Assembly: GCF_023736155.1 (NCBI RefSeq)
Contig: NZ_JAMLJJ010000005.1
Coordinates: forward strand, 124,001-188,000
Direction of reading: 5' to 3'
Source of the DNA: Larsenimonas salina
Lineage (GTDB): Bacteria > Pseudomonadota > Gammaproteobacteria > Pseudomonadales > Halomonadaceae
Length of the DNA: 64,000 nt
The translations under genes were made by a program, and so were the position numbers. Shown here piece by piece: positions 35,201 to 44,368 of this stretch (position 1 is the first letter of the stretch; each line of letters begins with the position of its first letter). Below the pieces are notes generated by a model. The model did not search any database. It was not told where the DNA came from and saw nothing but the letters and a program-made list of their open reading frames with translations.

Positions 35201-36128
35201 CCGGCGTGCCGCGCTCGACAACCGCCTGCACGTTCTGAATGACCAGATCGATGGTGGCGTCCAGCGCGCTGGGTGAAAGTCCAGCGGTGTGAGGTGTCAT
35301 GATCAGGTTGTCTTCAAGGGCGGTCAGGGCCTCGGGCACGTCAGGCTCGGTCTCAAGAACGTCAAGACCGGCCATACCGAGGGTGCCGGTGCGAAGGGCC
35401 TCTGCAAGCGCGTGGGTGTCGACCACGCTTCCTCGTCCGATGTTGATCAGGATGCCATCCGCGCCCAGGGCGGTGAGCATGGCGTCATTGACCAGGTGAT
35501 GCGTATCGGGGCCGCCCGGCAGGGCAACGATTAAAATGTCGCTGCGCTCGGCGAGCGCCTGGGCGGAGGACACATGCGTGTAGGGCAGGTTCGGTTTCGG
35601 GTAGCGGCTGTAGTACTCGACCGTCATGTCAAAGCCGTACCAGGCTCTGCGAGCGATGGCCTGACCCACATGGCCCATGCCAAGGATGCCGAGGCGCTTG
35701 TCATGAAGGGCCGGAAGGCTTCGACGGGCCGTTTGCCACTGCCCCTCACGCACGGCTCGGTCGCTTTGAGGAATCCGACGCACACAGGCAAGCGCCAGCC
35801 CGAGGGCATGATCGGCCACGGTCTCGGCGTTGGTTCCCGGTCCATGGCTTACGTGAATGCCGCGCGCGTGCGCCGCCGCCACGTCGATCCCTTCAAAGCC
35901 CACGCCCTGGGCGCAGATCAGTTTCAGGTTGGGCAGGCGATCCATGTCGTCTGCGCAGAAGCCGATGGTGCCAATGGTCAGGACCGCCTCGATGTCGCCG
36001 CCGGCCGAGTCGATCAGGGCAGTTTTACTCTGTTCGTCCCGGGCGAGGTGCAGCGTGATGCCAGCGCGTTCGAGCATGTGGCGGTGATGGCGTGAAACAG
36101 GCGTGACGACGAGCATCTGAAGCGGCAT
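35181..36128 (-). CDS. D-2-hydroxyacid dehydrogenase (GhrB/hydroxypyruvate reductase-like)
   Basis: NAD(P)-dependent cytoplasmic dehydrogenase of 315 residues. Rossmann motif LGILGMGHVGQAIA, the substrate arginine in NIGRGSVVDTHAL, the glutamate in ETEPDVPEAL and the catalytic His in IMTPHTAGLSP are all present, as in glyoxylate/hydroxypyruvate reductases and related enzymes. The exact substrate cannot be read; GhrB-type and phosphoglycerate dehydrogenase-like members are separated by fine sequence details. Convergent with blh, overlapping it by 20 bases. Confidence 0.9.
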   Translation of the reverse strand: MPLQMLVVTPVSRHHRHMLERAGITLHLARDEQSKTALIDSAGGDIEAVLTIGTIGFCADDMDRLPNLKLICAQGVGFEGIDVAAAHARGIHVSHGPGTNAETVADHALGLALACVRRIPQSDRAVREGQWQTARRSLPALHDKRLGILGMGHVGQAIARRAWYGFDMTVEYYSRYPKPNLPYTHVSSAQALAERSDILIVALPGGPDTHHLVNDAMLTALGADGILINIGRGSVVDTHALAEALRTGTLGMAGLDVLETEPDVPEALTALEDNLIMTPHTAGLSPSALDATIDLVIQNVQAVVERGTPVTPVPT

Positions 36129-36238
36129 GTTTATCCTCTACACCATAAGACTGAAAGGGAACAGCGCACGGGCTGTCTTTGATCTAATCTAGCAAATCCA
36201 GCTTCGATTCACCGAAGCTCCGTCAGGCGAGGCAGCAC

Positions 36239-37219
36239 ATGGGATTTGTAGTGGTATGCGATTCGGTCGAGGGCGCCCCTTGCACCGATGTATTCGATGA
36301 GCACGGACAGCTCAGGCTTCGTCAATCCTCACTCGGTGCGACGGTTATGTCGCTTGCGTTGGCAACGCCCAGCGGCGACGTGGTCGATGTCATCGATGGT
36401 TACCGGGATGGCGATGAGCTTTTCGCGGGCGACGGCGCACGCAGTGCCGTGTTGGCGCCGTTTTCCAACCGCGTGGCCAACGGGCAGTACACGTGGCATG
36501 AAACGACGTATCAGTTGCCGACCAATGGCGGCGATCACGCCCTGCACGGCGTGGCGCATACGCTTTCGTGGCGGCTGGTCAATCACCATGCCACACACGA
36601 TGTGGCCGAGCTGAGCTTCGAGGCGACCATTACGCCCGAGTCGCTCGAGGGGTATCCGTTCAATCTGACGCTCGAGCTCGACATGGTATTGACCGACAGC
36701 GAGCTGACCTGGTCATTCAAGGCGGTCAACAAAAGCGAGTTCGAAGCGCCGGTCGGGCTTGGCTGGCACCCGTATTTTCTCCCGCCAGGCGGTGATCTCT
36801 CTGTGTGTCGTATTACCTTGCCGCCTTCACACGCCGTGAATACCGACGACACTTTGATTCCGCTCGAAGGCGAGCAGGCGCTCGAGCCGTCAAAGACCAC
36901 CAGCCTTACCCTTGGCGACGATGCGCTGGACTGCTGCTTCGTGCCGGACGATTCCGCCACATCGCCGACCTTTACCACTCGGCTCGAGGCGCCGGGCGCG
37001 CCGTATGCGGTCGTGGTCGAGCAGTCGGGTGGGGTGGTGCAGATCTTTACCGGGAAGGGACTTGCGACGCGGCCTCGCCAGTCGGTGGCCATCGAGCCTA
37101 ACGAATTCATGCCAAACGCGTTCAATCGAGAGGCGTATCAGGAATCTCTGGCACTGTCTGAAAACGCCATGCGCACGTTCACGGCCAAGGTCCGTCTAGA
37201 GCGCTCCACGCTTACGTAA
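36239..37219 (+). CDS. galM: Aldose 1-epimerase family protein
   Basis: Interconverts alpha and beta anomers of aldoses. The 326-residue protein has the galactose-mutarotase fold: FSNRVANGQYTW, TNGGDHALHGVAH (His base), VGLGWHPYFLPPGG (second His) and a glutamate in VAIEPNEFMPNAFN. The family motifs fit the broader D-hexose epimerase group as well as GalM, so the sugar is uncertain. GAGG 7 bases before the ATG. No galactose genes are adjacent. Confidence 0.85.
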   Translation: MGFVVVCDSVEGAPCTDVFDEHGQLRLRQSSLGATVMSLALATPSGDVVDVIDGYRDGDELFAGDGARSAVLAPFSNRVANGQYTWHETTYQLPTNGGDHALHGVAHTLSWRLVNHHATHDVAELSFEATITPESLEGYPFNLTLELDMVLTDSELTWSFKAVNKSEFEAPVGLGWHPYFLPPGGDLSVCRITLPPSHAVNTDDTLIPLEGEQALEPSKTTSLTLGDDALDCCFVPDDSATSPTFTTRLEAPGAPYAVVVEQSGGVVQIFTGKGLATRPRQSVAIEPNEFMPNAFNREAYQESLALSENAMRTFTAKVRLERSTLT

Positions 37220-37339
37220 GCGCGCTCGTTTCGTCGATTTCATCAAACGGTCGGGTTGATCGAATTCATTCGAACACTCGACCAGCCTGTCTACACTGGG
37301 AGGGCACGCATCGCCCATTCAGGAGTGAAGGAGAAATCG

Positions 37340-37933
37340 ATGGCTAAGGTACTGGTACTTTATTACTCGATGTACGGTCATATTCAGACCATGGCTGAAG
37401 CCGTGGCCGAAGGTGCGCGAGGCGCGGGCGCCGACGTGACCATCAAGCGGGTACCGGAAACAATGGACCAGGACGCGTTCGAAAAGGCCGGTGGCAAGAC
37501 CGACCAGCCTCATCCTGTTGCCTCGCCTCAGGAGCTTGCCGAGTTTGATGCCATCCTGTTTGGCACGCCGACGCGCTTTGGCAACATGGCCGGGCAAATG
37601 CGCACCTTCCTCGATCAAACCGGTGGACTCTGGGCCAATAAATCGCTTTTCGGCAAGGTCGCAAGCGTCTTTGCCTCGACCGGGACCGGCGGTGGCGAAG
37701 AGCAGACCATTACCACCTTCTGGCCGACCCTTGCCCACCACGGCATGGTGTTAGTGCCGATCGGCTACGGCACCGATGAGCTGTTTGATATCTCAAAGGT
37801 CAGCGGCGGCACGCCCTATGGCGCGACAACGCTTGCCGGCGGTGACGGTTCGCGTCAGCCCGATGATCGTGAGCTTGCTATCGCGCGGTATCAGGGCAAG
37901 CTGGTAGCGGAAACTGCAGCCAAGCTGGCCTGA
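37340..37933 (+). CDS. wrbA: NAD(P)H:quinone oxidoreductase WrbA
   Basis: Flavodoxin-like FMN enzyme that reduces quinones in two-electron steps and limits oxidative stress. 197 residues; [22 protein letters not shown] is the phosphate-binding loop, [24 protein letters not shown] and [12 protein letters not shown] complete the WrbA signature. The ATG at 37340 has AAGGAG 6 bases upstream; a longer frame from 37256 is not supported. A clear terminator follows. Confidence 0.95.
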   Translation: MAKVLVLYYSMYGHIQTMAEAVAEGARGAGADVTIKRVPETMDQDAFEKAGGKTDQPHPVASPQELAEFDAILFGTPTRFGNMAGQMRTFLDQTGGLWANKSLFGKVASVFASTGTGGGEEQTITTFWPTLAHHGMVLVPIGYGTDELFDISKVSGGTPYGATTLAGGDGSRQPDDRELAIARYQGKLVAETAAKLA

Positions 37934-37952
37934 ACGGTCACGCTCGAGTTCG

Positions 37953-37980
37953 AAAAGGCGCCCCCACGGGCGCTTTTTTT
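37953..37980 (+). terminator. Intrinsic terminator after wrbA
   Basis: AAAAGGCGCCC CCAC GGGCGC TTTTTTT, a perfect 6-bp stem with A and T runs, 20 bases past the stop codon. Confidence 0.9.
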
Positions 37981-38007
37981 ATGCTCATCGTTTACGTCTC
38001 ACGTCGA

Positions 38008-38047
38008 TCTGGCCGTGCATGGCCAGACCAAAGTCATATTCGAATAT
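38008..38047. promoter_or_regulatory. Two palindromes upstream of gntP-type gene
   Basis: TCTGGCCGTGCATGGCCAGA (38008-38027, 9 of 10 pairs matching) and the perfect 12-mer ATATTCGAATAT (38036-38047). They lie 65-104 bases before the permease start, next to an AT-rich stretch (38040-38075) that is the likely promoter. Confidence 0.45.
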
Positions 38048-38111
38048 CCGTAATAGTTAATATTTTTCACTAGACTGAGCGCACCTCTCCAATAACGACC
38101 GCAGGTGCCTC

Positions 38112-39497
38112 ATGCTCGGGATCGCCCTGATCTTCACCACTCTGATCCTTTTGATCTTTCTGGCCTACCGGGGGGTGTCGCTGCTGCTTGCTGCGCCGGC
38201 ACTGGCTGCGGTGGCCGCGTTTTTAAACGGTGCGCCGGTGCTTGCAAGCTACACGCAGGTGTTCATGGAGGCGATGGGGCGCTTCGTGGTGGCCTACTTT
38301 CCACTCTTTCTGATGGGCGCGTTGTTCGGCCGGCTCATGGGGGAATCCGGAGCGGCGCGTACCATCGGGCACCGCACCGTGAGTGCGCTCGGCCAGCGCA
38401 ACGCGATCCTTGCGATCATTGTGTGCTGCGCGGTGTTGACCTACGGCGGCGTGTCCCTGTTCGTTGTGGCCTTTGCGGTGTTCCCCATTGCAAAAGCGCT
38501 GTTTGAGGCGGCAGACATTCCGGCGCGCCTGATTCCGGGCACGATCGCGCTTGGCGCCTTCACGTTCACCATGACGGCGCTTCCAGGGACGCCTGCCATT
38601 CAAAACGCCATTCCCATGCCCTATTTCGGCACGACCGCGTTTGCCGCGCCGTGGCTCGGGCTTACGGCCGCTGCAGTCATGGCCCTTGTCGGCTATGGGT
38701 GGCTCAAGTACCGCGAACGTCAGGCGCGCCAAGCCGGCGAGGGCTTCGGTGGCTGCCATGGCGCCGATGAGCAGGCCGCCACCGATTCGACGCCACGGCC
38801 CACCGACCCGACGCTTTCGAGGGCGCTATTGCCGATCGTTTTGGTGCTTACCCTGAATCTGGTGCTGTCGATCTGGCTGTTGCCGGCGTTCGACTACAGC
38901 TTCTTGCGTGAGCCTGAGTGGGGCGGCATCGAGCCGGCCTCGGTGATCGGGGTGTGGGCCATCATCGTGTCTCTGGTGGTGGCCTGTCTGTCGGTATTGG
39001 CCGCCAACCCGCGTCTTTTCAGGACGCTTCTCGACGCGATGAGCCCCGGGGCGCAGGACGCGCTGATGCCGATGTTCAACACGGCGTCACTGGTGGGGTT
39101 CGGGGCGGTGATTGCGGCGCTGCCGGCGTTCGGCGTGTTGAAGGAAATGATCCTTGCGATCTCACCGGGCAACCCGCTGATTTCGCTGTCGGTGTCGATC
39201 AATATTCTGGCCGGTATCACCGGGTCCGCCTCCGGCGGTATGAGTATTGCGCTGGAGGCGCTGGGAGAGCGGTATCTGGCGCTTGGCAATGCGGCAGGCA
39301 TCGACCCGGCGGTGCTTCATCGAGTGACTGCGGTGGCGACCGGCGGGCTCGATGCGCTGCCGCACAATGGGGCGGTGGTGACCCTGCTTGCGATCTGTGG
39401 CATGACGCACGCCAAATCGTATCTTGATGTGCTGGTGGTGGCCGTTATCGGCCCCGTGCTGTCGCTTGCCGTTATCGTGGGCATCGCCAGCCTTTAG
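38112..39497 (+). CDS. GntP-family gluconate/organic-acid permease
   Basis: Inner-membrane proton symporter of 461 residues, about 12 helices. Characteristic blocks: RFVVAYFPLFLMGALFGRLMGESGAA, LTYGGVSLFVVAFAVFPIAKALF, TFTMTALPGTPAIQNAIPMPYFGT, and the C-terminal GITGSASGGMSIALEALG ... GGLDALPHNGAVVTLLAICGMTH. These define the GntP/CitMHS-type superfamily, whose members import gluconate, glycerate or other hydroxy-acids. A porin follows 165 bases downstream on the same strand, suggesting coupled outer- and inner-membrane uptake. Palindromes upstream may bind a GntR- or LacI-type repressor, which is not encoded here. Confidence 0.88.
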   Translation: MLGIALIFTTLILLIFLAYRGVSLLLAAPALAAVAAFLNGAPVLASYTQVFMEAMGRFVVAYFPLFLMGALFGRLMGESGAARTIGHRTVSALGQRNAILAIIVCCAVLTYGGVSLFVVAFAVFPIAKALFEAADIPARLIPGTIALGAFTFTMTALPGTPAIQNAIPMPYFGTTAFAAPWLGLTAAAVMALVGYGWLKYRERQARQAGEGFGGCHGADEQAATDSTPRPTDPTLSRALLPIVLVLTLNLVLSIWLLPAFDYSFLREPEWGGIEPASVIGVWAIIVSLVVACLSVLAANPRLFRTLLDAMSPGAQDALMPMFNTASLVGFGAVIAALPAFGVLKEMILAISPGNPLISLSVSINILAGITGSASGGMSIALEALGERYLALGNAAGIDPAVLHRVTAVATGGLDALPHNGAVVTLLAICGMTHAKSYLDVLVVAVIGPVLSLAVIVGIASL

Positions 39498-39662
39498 ACG
39501 CGTGAAGGTGTGGGGTTGCTGGATCGATAACTTTGCGTTTTTAAGAGCGAGCACGTATAACACCTATTTATCATTTTGCCGGTCGATGATACGTTTTTAA
39601 ACGCTGCGTCACGGGGCGCAGCCAACAACAATATCCGACAACATATAAAGGGAACCTCGCCA

Positions 39663-41006
39663 ATGAGACTCACTCCGTCTTCTTGTCAGGTCAGGTCGGC
39701 GTTTCTCGCCGTCAGCGTATCCACTGCCATGTGGGCGGGTGCCGCCCAGGCCGCTCCTCAGCAGGGCGATCAAGCGACCATCGAAGCCCTTCGCGCCCAG
39801 CTCGAGCAGATGCAGCAGCAGATCGACCGGCTCGAGCGCCAACAGTCCACCGCCTCCACGCGTACGCCTGAATCGGAAAACGTGGACGCCAATGCTCAAT
39901 CCTCCGATGAGCCAACGCTTGCGCAGGAAAACAGCAGCGCCATCAAGATGCTCAAGAAGAGCACGTTCACCGGGTCACTTGAGCTGGGCTACGTCGGTAA
40001 CGACTGGGATGAAGCCGATAAGGACACCGCCGGCGACGTCAACTTCAGCAAGTTCATCCTGGGGCTGTCCGGTGAGGATGGCGACATGTCCTACTCGTTC
40101 CAGTACCGCTTCTACGATGGCTACCGTTTCCTCCATCACGCCTGGGCGGGCTACGACTTTTCCGAGAACGACACCGTCAAGCTCGGTCTGGTCCAGACCC
40201 CCTTCGGCAACATGGATTACGGCTATCTGGGGTGGTACGGCAACCTGCCATATCTGGCCGGCTTCAACGACAACCAGAACGCCGGGATCAAGTGGGACCA
40301 CAATAATGGCCCCTGGAGCACCTCGCTTGCGTTCTTCAAGTCCGATCAGCTGGGGGATGGCAACGAACACTACGGCGCCAACCCGGTCGGCAGCAGCGAT
40401 CAGGGCAATACCGAAGAGAACCAGCTGGCCGGGCGTGTGGCCTATACCTTCGGCCACGGCACCGACTACACCACCGAACTCAACGCCTCGCTCAAGGGTG
40501 GGCAGCTTTACAACAACAACACCAACGACAGTGGTTCAAGCTGGCAGGCTGCCCTGGGCATGAGTGGCAGCTACGGCAACTGGCTGACGCGCTTTCAGGC
40601 CACGGCCTATGAGTTCGATGCCGAAAATCCGGCGGGCACAGGTATTTCCGATAACGTCATTCAGATCGGCGCGTTCGGGTTCAACTACCTGATTCCAGCC
40701 AAGGGCGAAATGTATTCGGCAAGCCTTGCCTACAGCATGGATTTGGAGTGGGGCCCGATCGAGAACGTCTATTTCTACAACGATTTCAGCATGATCGACC
40801 CGTCCGACGACTACTCGCCGGCCAACGGCGGCTTCGGCGATGTCGACAACCCGATGCTCAACGATCTGGGCTTCAAGCTGACCGCCGGACGTTACTACGC
40901 CTGGTTCGATATCGTGACCAACAAGAATGGCCTTGGCTATTTTGGCTCACCGATCGACAACGGCTGGCACACCAGCGTCCAGTCGCACTTCGGCCTGACG
41001 TTCTAA
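39663..41006 (+). CDS. Gram-negative outer-membrane porin
   Basis: A 447-residue beta-barrel porin. Signal peptide with likely cleavage after AAQA near residue 29, then a coiled-coil segment (EALRAQLEQMQQQIDRLERQQ, about residues 35-60) as in DcaP/OprP-like trimeric porins, then repeated amphipathic strands ending in the C-terminal Phe (SHFGLTF) required for Bam recognition. Abundant Asn, Gly and acidic loops fit a halophile surface protein. The ATG at 39663 has AAGGGAA upstream. Substrate is unknown; placement after the GntP-type permease suggests an organic acid or sugar acid. Confidence 0.87.
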   Translation: MRLTPSSCQVRSAFLAVSVSTAMWAGAAQAAPQQGDQATIEALRAQLEQMQQQIDRLERQQSTASTRTPESENVDANAQSSDEPTLAQENSSAIKMLKKSTFTGSLELGYVGNDWDEADKDTAGDVNFSKFILGLSGEDGDMSYSFQYRFYDGYRFLHHAWAGYDFSENDTVKLGLVQTPFGNMDYGYLGWYGNLPYLAGFNDNQNAGIKWDHNNGPWSTSLAFFKSDQLGDGNEHYGANPVGSSDQGNTEENQLAGRVAYTFGHGTDYTTELNASLKGGQLYNNNTNDSGSSWQAALGMSGSYGNWLTRFQATAYEFDAENPAGTGISDNVIQIGAFGFNYLIPAKGEMYSASLAYSMDLEWGPIENVYFYNDFSMIDPSDDYSPANGGFGDVDNPMLNDLGFKLTAGRYYAWFDIVTNKNGLGYFGSPIDNGWHTSVQSHFGLTF

Positions 41007-41030
41007 AGGCGAGGTCAATAAAGCCTCATG

Positions 41031-41058
41031 AAAAAGCGCCCCGCGGGGCGCTTTTTTT
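41031..41058 (+). terminator. Intrinsic terminator after porin
   Basis: AAAAAGCGCCCC GC GGGGCGC TTTTTTT, immediately followed by the convergent yaeR gene. The A and T flanks allow it to act on both strands. Confidence 0.9.
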
Positions 41059-41079
41059 CGAGCAGCGTCAGGCCGGTGC

Positions 41080-41493
41080 CTAGAACCCGTTCGTTTCCGT
41101 CGGGCGCTCGTAGAACTCGAGCGGCGTACCATCAGGGTCCTTGAAAAAGGTAAACCGTTGGCCGGTCAGCTCGTCGATGCGAACCGGCTCAGAGGCCACG
41201 CCGTGCGTCGTCAGGTGCTCGATGGCGGTATCGAGGTCAGTCACGCTGAACGCCAGGTGGCGAAGGCCGCAGGCCTCGGGGCCATTGACCCGCGCCGGCG
41301 GATTCGGGAATGAGAATAGCTCGAGTTGCGCACCACCCGGGAGGGCGAGGTCGAGCTTATAGCTGTCTCTGGCCTCCCGGTAGGTTTCCTCGATCACGCG
41401 GGCCTGGAGCACCTTGGTGTAAAACGCCTTGGCGGCGGGGTAGTCGGCGGTGATCAGTGCAACATGGTGAATGCCATCCAGCGGCAGGGACAT
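41080..41493 (-). CDS. yaeR: VOC-family protein YaeR (GloA2-like)
   Basis: A 137-residue vicinal-oxygen-chelate protein. The stretches HHVALITADYPAAKAFYTKVL, YREARDSYKLDLAL, ELFSFPNPPAR, EACGLRHLAFSV and TFFKDPDGTPLEFYE match E. coli YaeR closely as I recall it. Metal ligands His, Glu, His, Glu are all present. Its reaction is unknown; a glyoxalase-like or lyase role is inferred from the fold. The start ATG overlaps the hisC stop (TGATG) with AGGAG 7 bases upstream, so it is translationally coupled to hisC. Confidence 0.9.
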   Translation of the reverse strand: MSLPLDGIHHVALITADYPAAKAFYTKVLQARVIEETYREARDSYKLDLALPGGAQLELFSFPNPPARVNGPEACGLRHLAFSVTDLDTAIEHLTTHGVASEPVRIDELTGQRFTFFKDPDGTPLEFYERPTETNGF

Positions 41494-42554
41494 CACTTTT
41501 CTCCTACGATGGCGTGTACGGCGTCGATCAGGTTGTCCATTTCATCGTCGGTGCCGATCGAGATGCGAAGGAACTGGTCAAGGCCTGGCTTGTTGAAATA
41601 GCGCACCAGGATGCCGCGAGCTCGAAGCGCGTCGAACAGCATGCCGGCTTCGATCGTTGTCGGGCGGGCGAGCACGAAGTTGGCGCTCGAGGGCAGCACC
41701 TCGATGCCACAGGCCTCGAGCGCGGCCGTGGTGCGCTCACGCGTGGCGATCACGGCTGCGCAGCACGCGCGGTAATAGGCGTCGTCCTCGATTGAAGCCA
41801 CGCCTGCGGCCACGGCGACGCTGTCGAGCGGGTAGGAGTTGAACGAGTCCTTGACCCGGTCGAGGCCATCGATCAGATCGGCCGGGCCGATGGCGAAGCC
41901 GATGCGAAGGCCGGCAAGGCTTCTTGATTTCGAAAACGTTCCCGTCACCAGAAGGTTGGGGTAGCGCTCGATCAACGGGATGGCCGATTCGCCGCCGAAA
42001 TCGATATAGGCCTCATCAACCAGCACGACGCGCGAGGTGTGTTTGTCGAGCAGCGCCTCGATGGCCGCCCGGGAATGCGCGTGGCCGGTCGGGGCGTTCG
42101 GGTTGGCGAACACGATGCCGCCGTTGTCGGCCGGGAAGGCATCAAGATCGACTTCAAACGAGTCCGTCAGTGGCACTTTATGCGGTGTGATGCCGTAGAA
42201 ATCGCAGTAGACCGGATAGAAGCTGTAGGAAATGCTGGGCACCGCCAGCGGCTGTTCATGGCAGAAAAAGGCCTTGAACGCGAACGCCAGCACTTCATCG
42301 GATCCGTTGCCGACAAACACCTGATTGACGTGAACGCCATAGTGCGCGGCGAGCGCCTCGCGCAGCGCCAGGCTGCTCGGGTCAGGGTAGCGACGAAGAT
42401 GATCGATCGGGTAGTCGGCCAGCACCTTGCCAACGCCCGGGGCCGGCGGATAGGGGTTTTCGTTGGTGTTGAGCTTGATCACGGTGTCGCGGGGCTGCTC
42501 TCCCGGCACGTAAGGCTCGAGGTCTCGCACCGCCGGGCTCCAGAACTGACTCAT
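41493..42554 (-). CDS. hisC: Histidinol-phosphate aminotransferase
   Basis: PLP enzyme of histidine biosynthesis, also able to act on aromatic acids in some bacteria. 353 residues, fold type I: KLNTNENPYPPAPG at the N-terminus, FVGNGSDEVLA, FANPNAPTG, LVDEAYIDFGG, and the PLP lysine in TGTFSKSRSLAGLRIGFA. It is separated from the hisBHAF cluster by about 10 kb and coupled to yaeR instead, so its co-regulation with histidine genes is not evident from context. Confidence 0.94.
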   Translation of the reverse strand: MSQFWSPAVRDLEPYVPGEQPRDTVIKLNTNENPYPPAPGVGKVLADYPIDHLRRYPDPSSLALREALAAHYGVHVNQVFVGNGSDEVLAFAFKAFFCHEQPLAVPSISYSFYPVYCDFYGITPHKVPLTDSFEVDLDAFPADNGGIVFANPNAPTGHAHSRAAIEALLDKHTSRVVLVDEAYIDFGGESAIPLIERYPNLLVTGTFSKSRSLAGLRIGFAIGPADLIDGLDRVKDSFNSYPLDSVAVAAGVASIEDDAYYRACCAAVIATRERTTAALEACGIEVLPSSANFVLARPTTIEAGMLFDALRARGILVRYFNKPGLDQFLRISIGTDDEMDNLIDAVHAIVGEK

Positions 42555-42608
42555 GATGACTCGCTTTCGATAGAGGCAAATGGGTAGCGGACACGCCGCT
42601 CGATGATG

Positions 42609-42641
42609 TCTTCAATAATGACTTGTATCTTCAATAGTGAC
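42609..42641. repeat. Two tandem direct repeats in divergent spacer
   Basis: TCTTCAATAATGAC (42609-42622) and TCTTCAATAGTGAC (42628-42641), 13 of 14 bases identical, repeat period 19. They lie in the 167-base gap between hisC and the divergent membrane phosphatase-like gene and could be binding sites for an unidentified regulator. Confidence 0.6.
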
Positions 42642-42721
42642 GCTGCAACCGGGTGCGCGCAAGGCTGCCGGGCCTGTGCGTGGGTGAGGCGGCTTTGTGA
42701 ACGCTTGCCAAGGATGAGGGG

Positions 42722-44323
42722 ATGCCAAGAAACCTGTTTGCGCTGACCCTTGCGGGGGTGATTGTTGCGCTATCGGTGCTTCTGATGCCTTCTGACGCCT
42801 CACGGATATCAGAGCCGGCGGCGTGGGTCGGCGCGCCGTTCGAGCTTCTTTGGGGGCTTGCGCTGTTGTGCGTGCTGCCTCGAAAGGCGGCCAGACGCGC
42901 AAGCGTAGCCATGGCGGTGCTGCTGGTCGTGCTGCTTGCCTGGAAGCTTGCCGATATCGTTGCGCGCACTGCGTATTGGCGCACGTTCGACCCGCTGGCC
43001 GATTGGCGGTTGCTGGCGTCGGGCTGGAACGTACTCACACAGTCGATTGGCACTGGCTGGTCGCTTGGGGTACTTGGTGCGCTAATTTTGCTTCTGGTCG
43101 CGGTCGGATGGCTGAGTGCCGCAGGGCTTTATCTGGCCTCTCGCTTGGGGCAGCGCAACCGGCTGCGGACTGCGGCGCTTTGGGGGGGCGTCGGCGCGGT
43201 GTGTCTGGGAGGCGGGGTGATCGATCAGGAAATCGGTGAGCGCAGTGCAAGTCGATTCGTTGCCGAGCACGTTGAGCTTTCACGCCACAATCTTGAGGCG
43301 CTGGCCTCGCTCAAGATCGAGCTTGGCAAGGACGCACTTGCAAGCATGCCCTCGAACAGATTGATGACGCAGATCAAGGGGCAGGACGTCCTGCTGCTGT
43401 TTATCGAATCCTATGGGCGCAGCGCGCTCGATGCACCGGAGTATTCAGGCGTGGTCCGTGCGCGTCTCGAGGCAATCGAGCGGTCGCTCGGTTCGGCAGG
43501 CTATGAGGCCTACAGTGGGTGGCTCGAATCCCCAACGGTTGGTGGTCAGAGCTGGCTTGCCCACGCAACGCTTCTATCGGGACTTTGGATCGACAGTCAG
43601 CGCCGCTACGAGTGGCTGGTTGAGTCCCCCAGGCTCACGCTCAATCGGCTTTTTCAGCGAGGCGGCTGGCGAACGGTTGCGGCCATGCCGGCCAACACCC
43701 GGCCGTGGGATGAGGCCAGCTTCTTCGGCTATGACACGGTCTATGACGCCAGTAACCTGGGTTATGAAGGCAAGCCCTTCAACTGGGTCACCATGCCGGA
43801 CCAGTTCACGTTGTGGTCTCTATATCAGCGGGAGCTTGCGGTTACGCGGTCGCAGCCGGTCATGATCGAAGCGGCGCTGATCTCGAGCCACGCCCCCTGG
43901 ACCCCCATTCCAACCCTCAAGGCGTGGGATCACCTCGACCAGGGGCGAGCGTTCGATCAGGAGGCCGACTCGGGAGACCCGCCCCGAGTGGTGTGGCAAG
44001 ACCCGGATCGAGTGCGGCGCCAGTATTTAAAATCGATCGACTACACTTTGAAGACGCTCGGAAGCTTCGTCACCGAGTTTCAGAAGACCCGCCCCATCGT
44101 GGTGGCCGTCGGCGATCATCAGCCGGCGTCGATCATCACGGGAAGCGAGGCCACTCGCCAGGTGCCGATGCACATCATGGCGCCCACGGGCAATTCGATG
44201 TTGCTATTGGCAAAACGGTGGGGCTGGACTCAGGGCATGATTCCGGAGGCCAGACTGCTGCCCATGACGATGGCAGCGGTTCGTGACCGGCTGGTCATGG
44301 GGCTTCAACCACCAGGGCGTTAG
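42722..44323 (+). CDS. Membrane-anchored alkaline-phosphatase-superfamily (sulfatase-like) hydrolase
   Basis: A 533-residue protein with four N-terminal helices (about residues 1-165) and a periplasmic catalytic domain related to sulfatases, LtaS and phosphoethanolamine transferases. Blocks: KGQDVLLLFIESYGRSALDAPEY (metal Glu), TVGGQSWLAHATLLSG (nucleophile region, Ser or Thr), FFGYDTVYDASN, and VVAVGDHQPASI (metal Asp and His). Such proteins modify envelope lipids or glycans; which substrate is unknown. AAGGA precedes the ATG. It lies alone between hisC and ybiI. Confidence 0.8.
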   Translation: MPRNLFALTLAGVIVALSVLLMPSDASRISEPAAWVGAPFELLWGLALLCVLPRKAARRASVAMAVLLVVLLAWKLADIVARTAYWRTFDPLADWRLLASGWNVLTQSIGTGWSLGVLGALILLLVAVGWLSAAGLYLASRLGQRNRLRTAALWGGVGAVCLGGGVIDQEIGERSASRFVAEHVELSRHNLEALASLKIELGKDALASMPSNRLMTQIKGQDVLLLFIESYGRSALDAPEYSGVVRARLEAIERSLGSAGYEAYSGWLESPTVGGQSWLAHATLLSGLWIDSQRRYEWLVESPRLTLNRLFQRGGWRTVAAMPANTRPWDEASFFGYDTVYDASNLGYEGKPFNWVTMPDQFTLWSLYQRELAVTRSQPVMIEAALISSHAPWTPIPTLKAWDHLDQGRAFDQEADSGDPPRVVWQDPDRVRRQYLKSIDYTLKTLGSFVTEFQKTRPIVVAVGDHQPASIITGSEATRQVPMHIMAPTGNSMLLLAKRWGWTQGMIPEARLLPMTMAAVRDRLVMGLQPPGR

Positions 44324-44368
44324 TGCCGCGCCACACGGGCGGGGCCGAAGGATTTCAAGGAGAGCATC

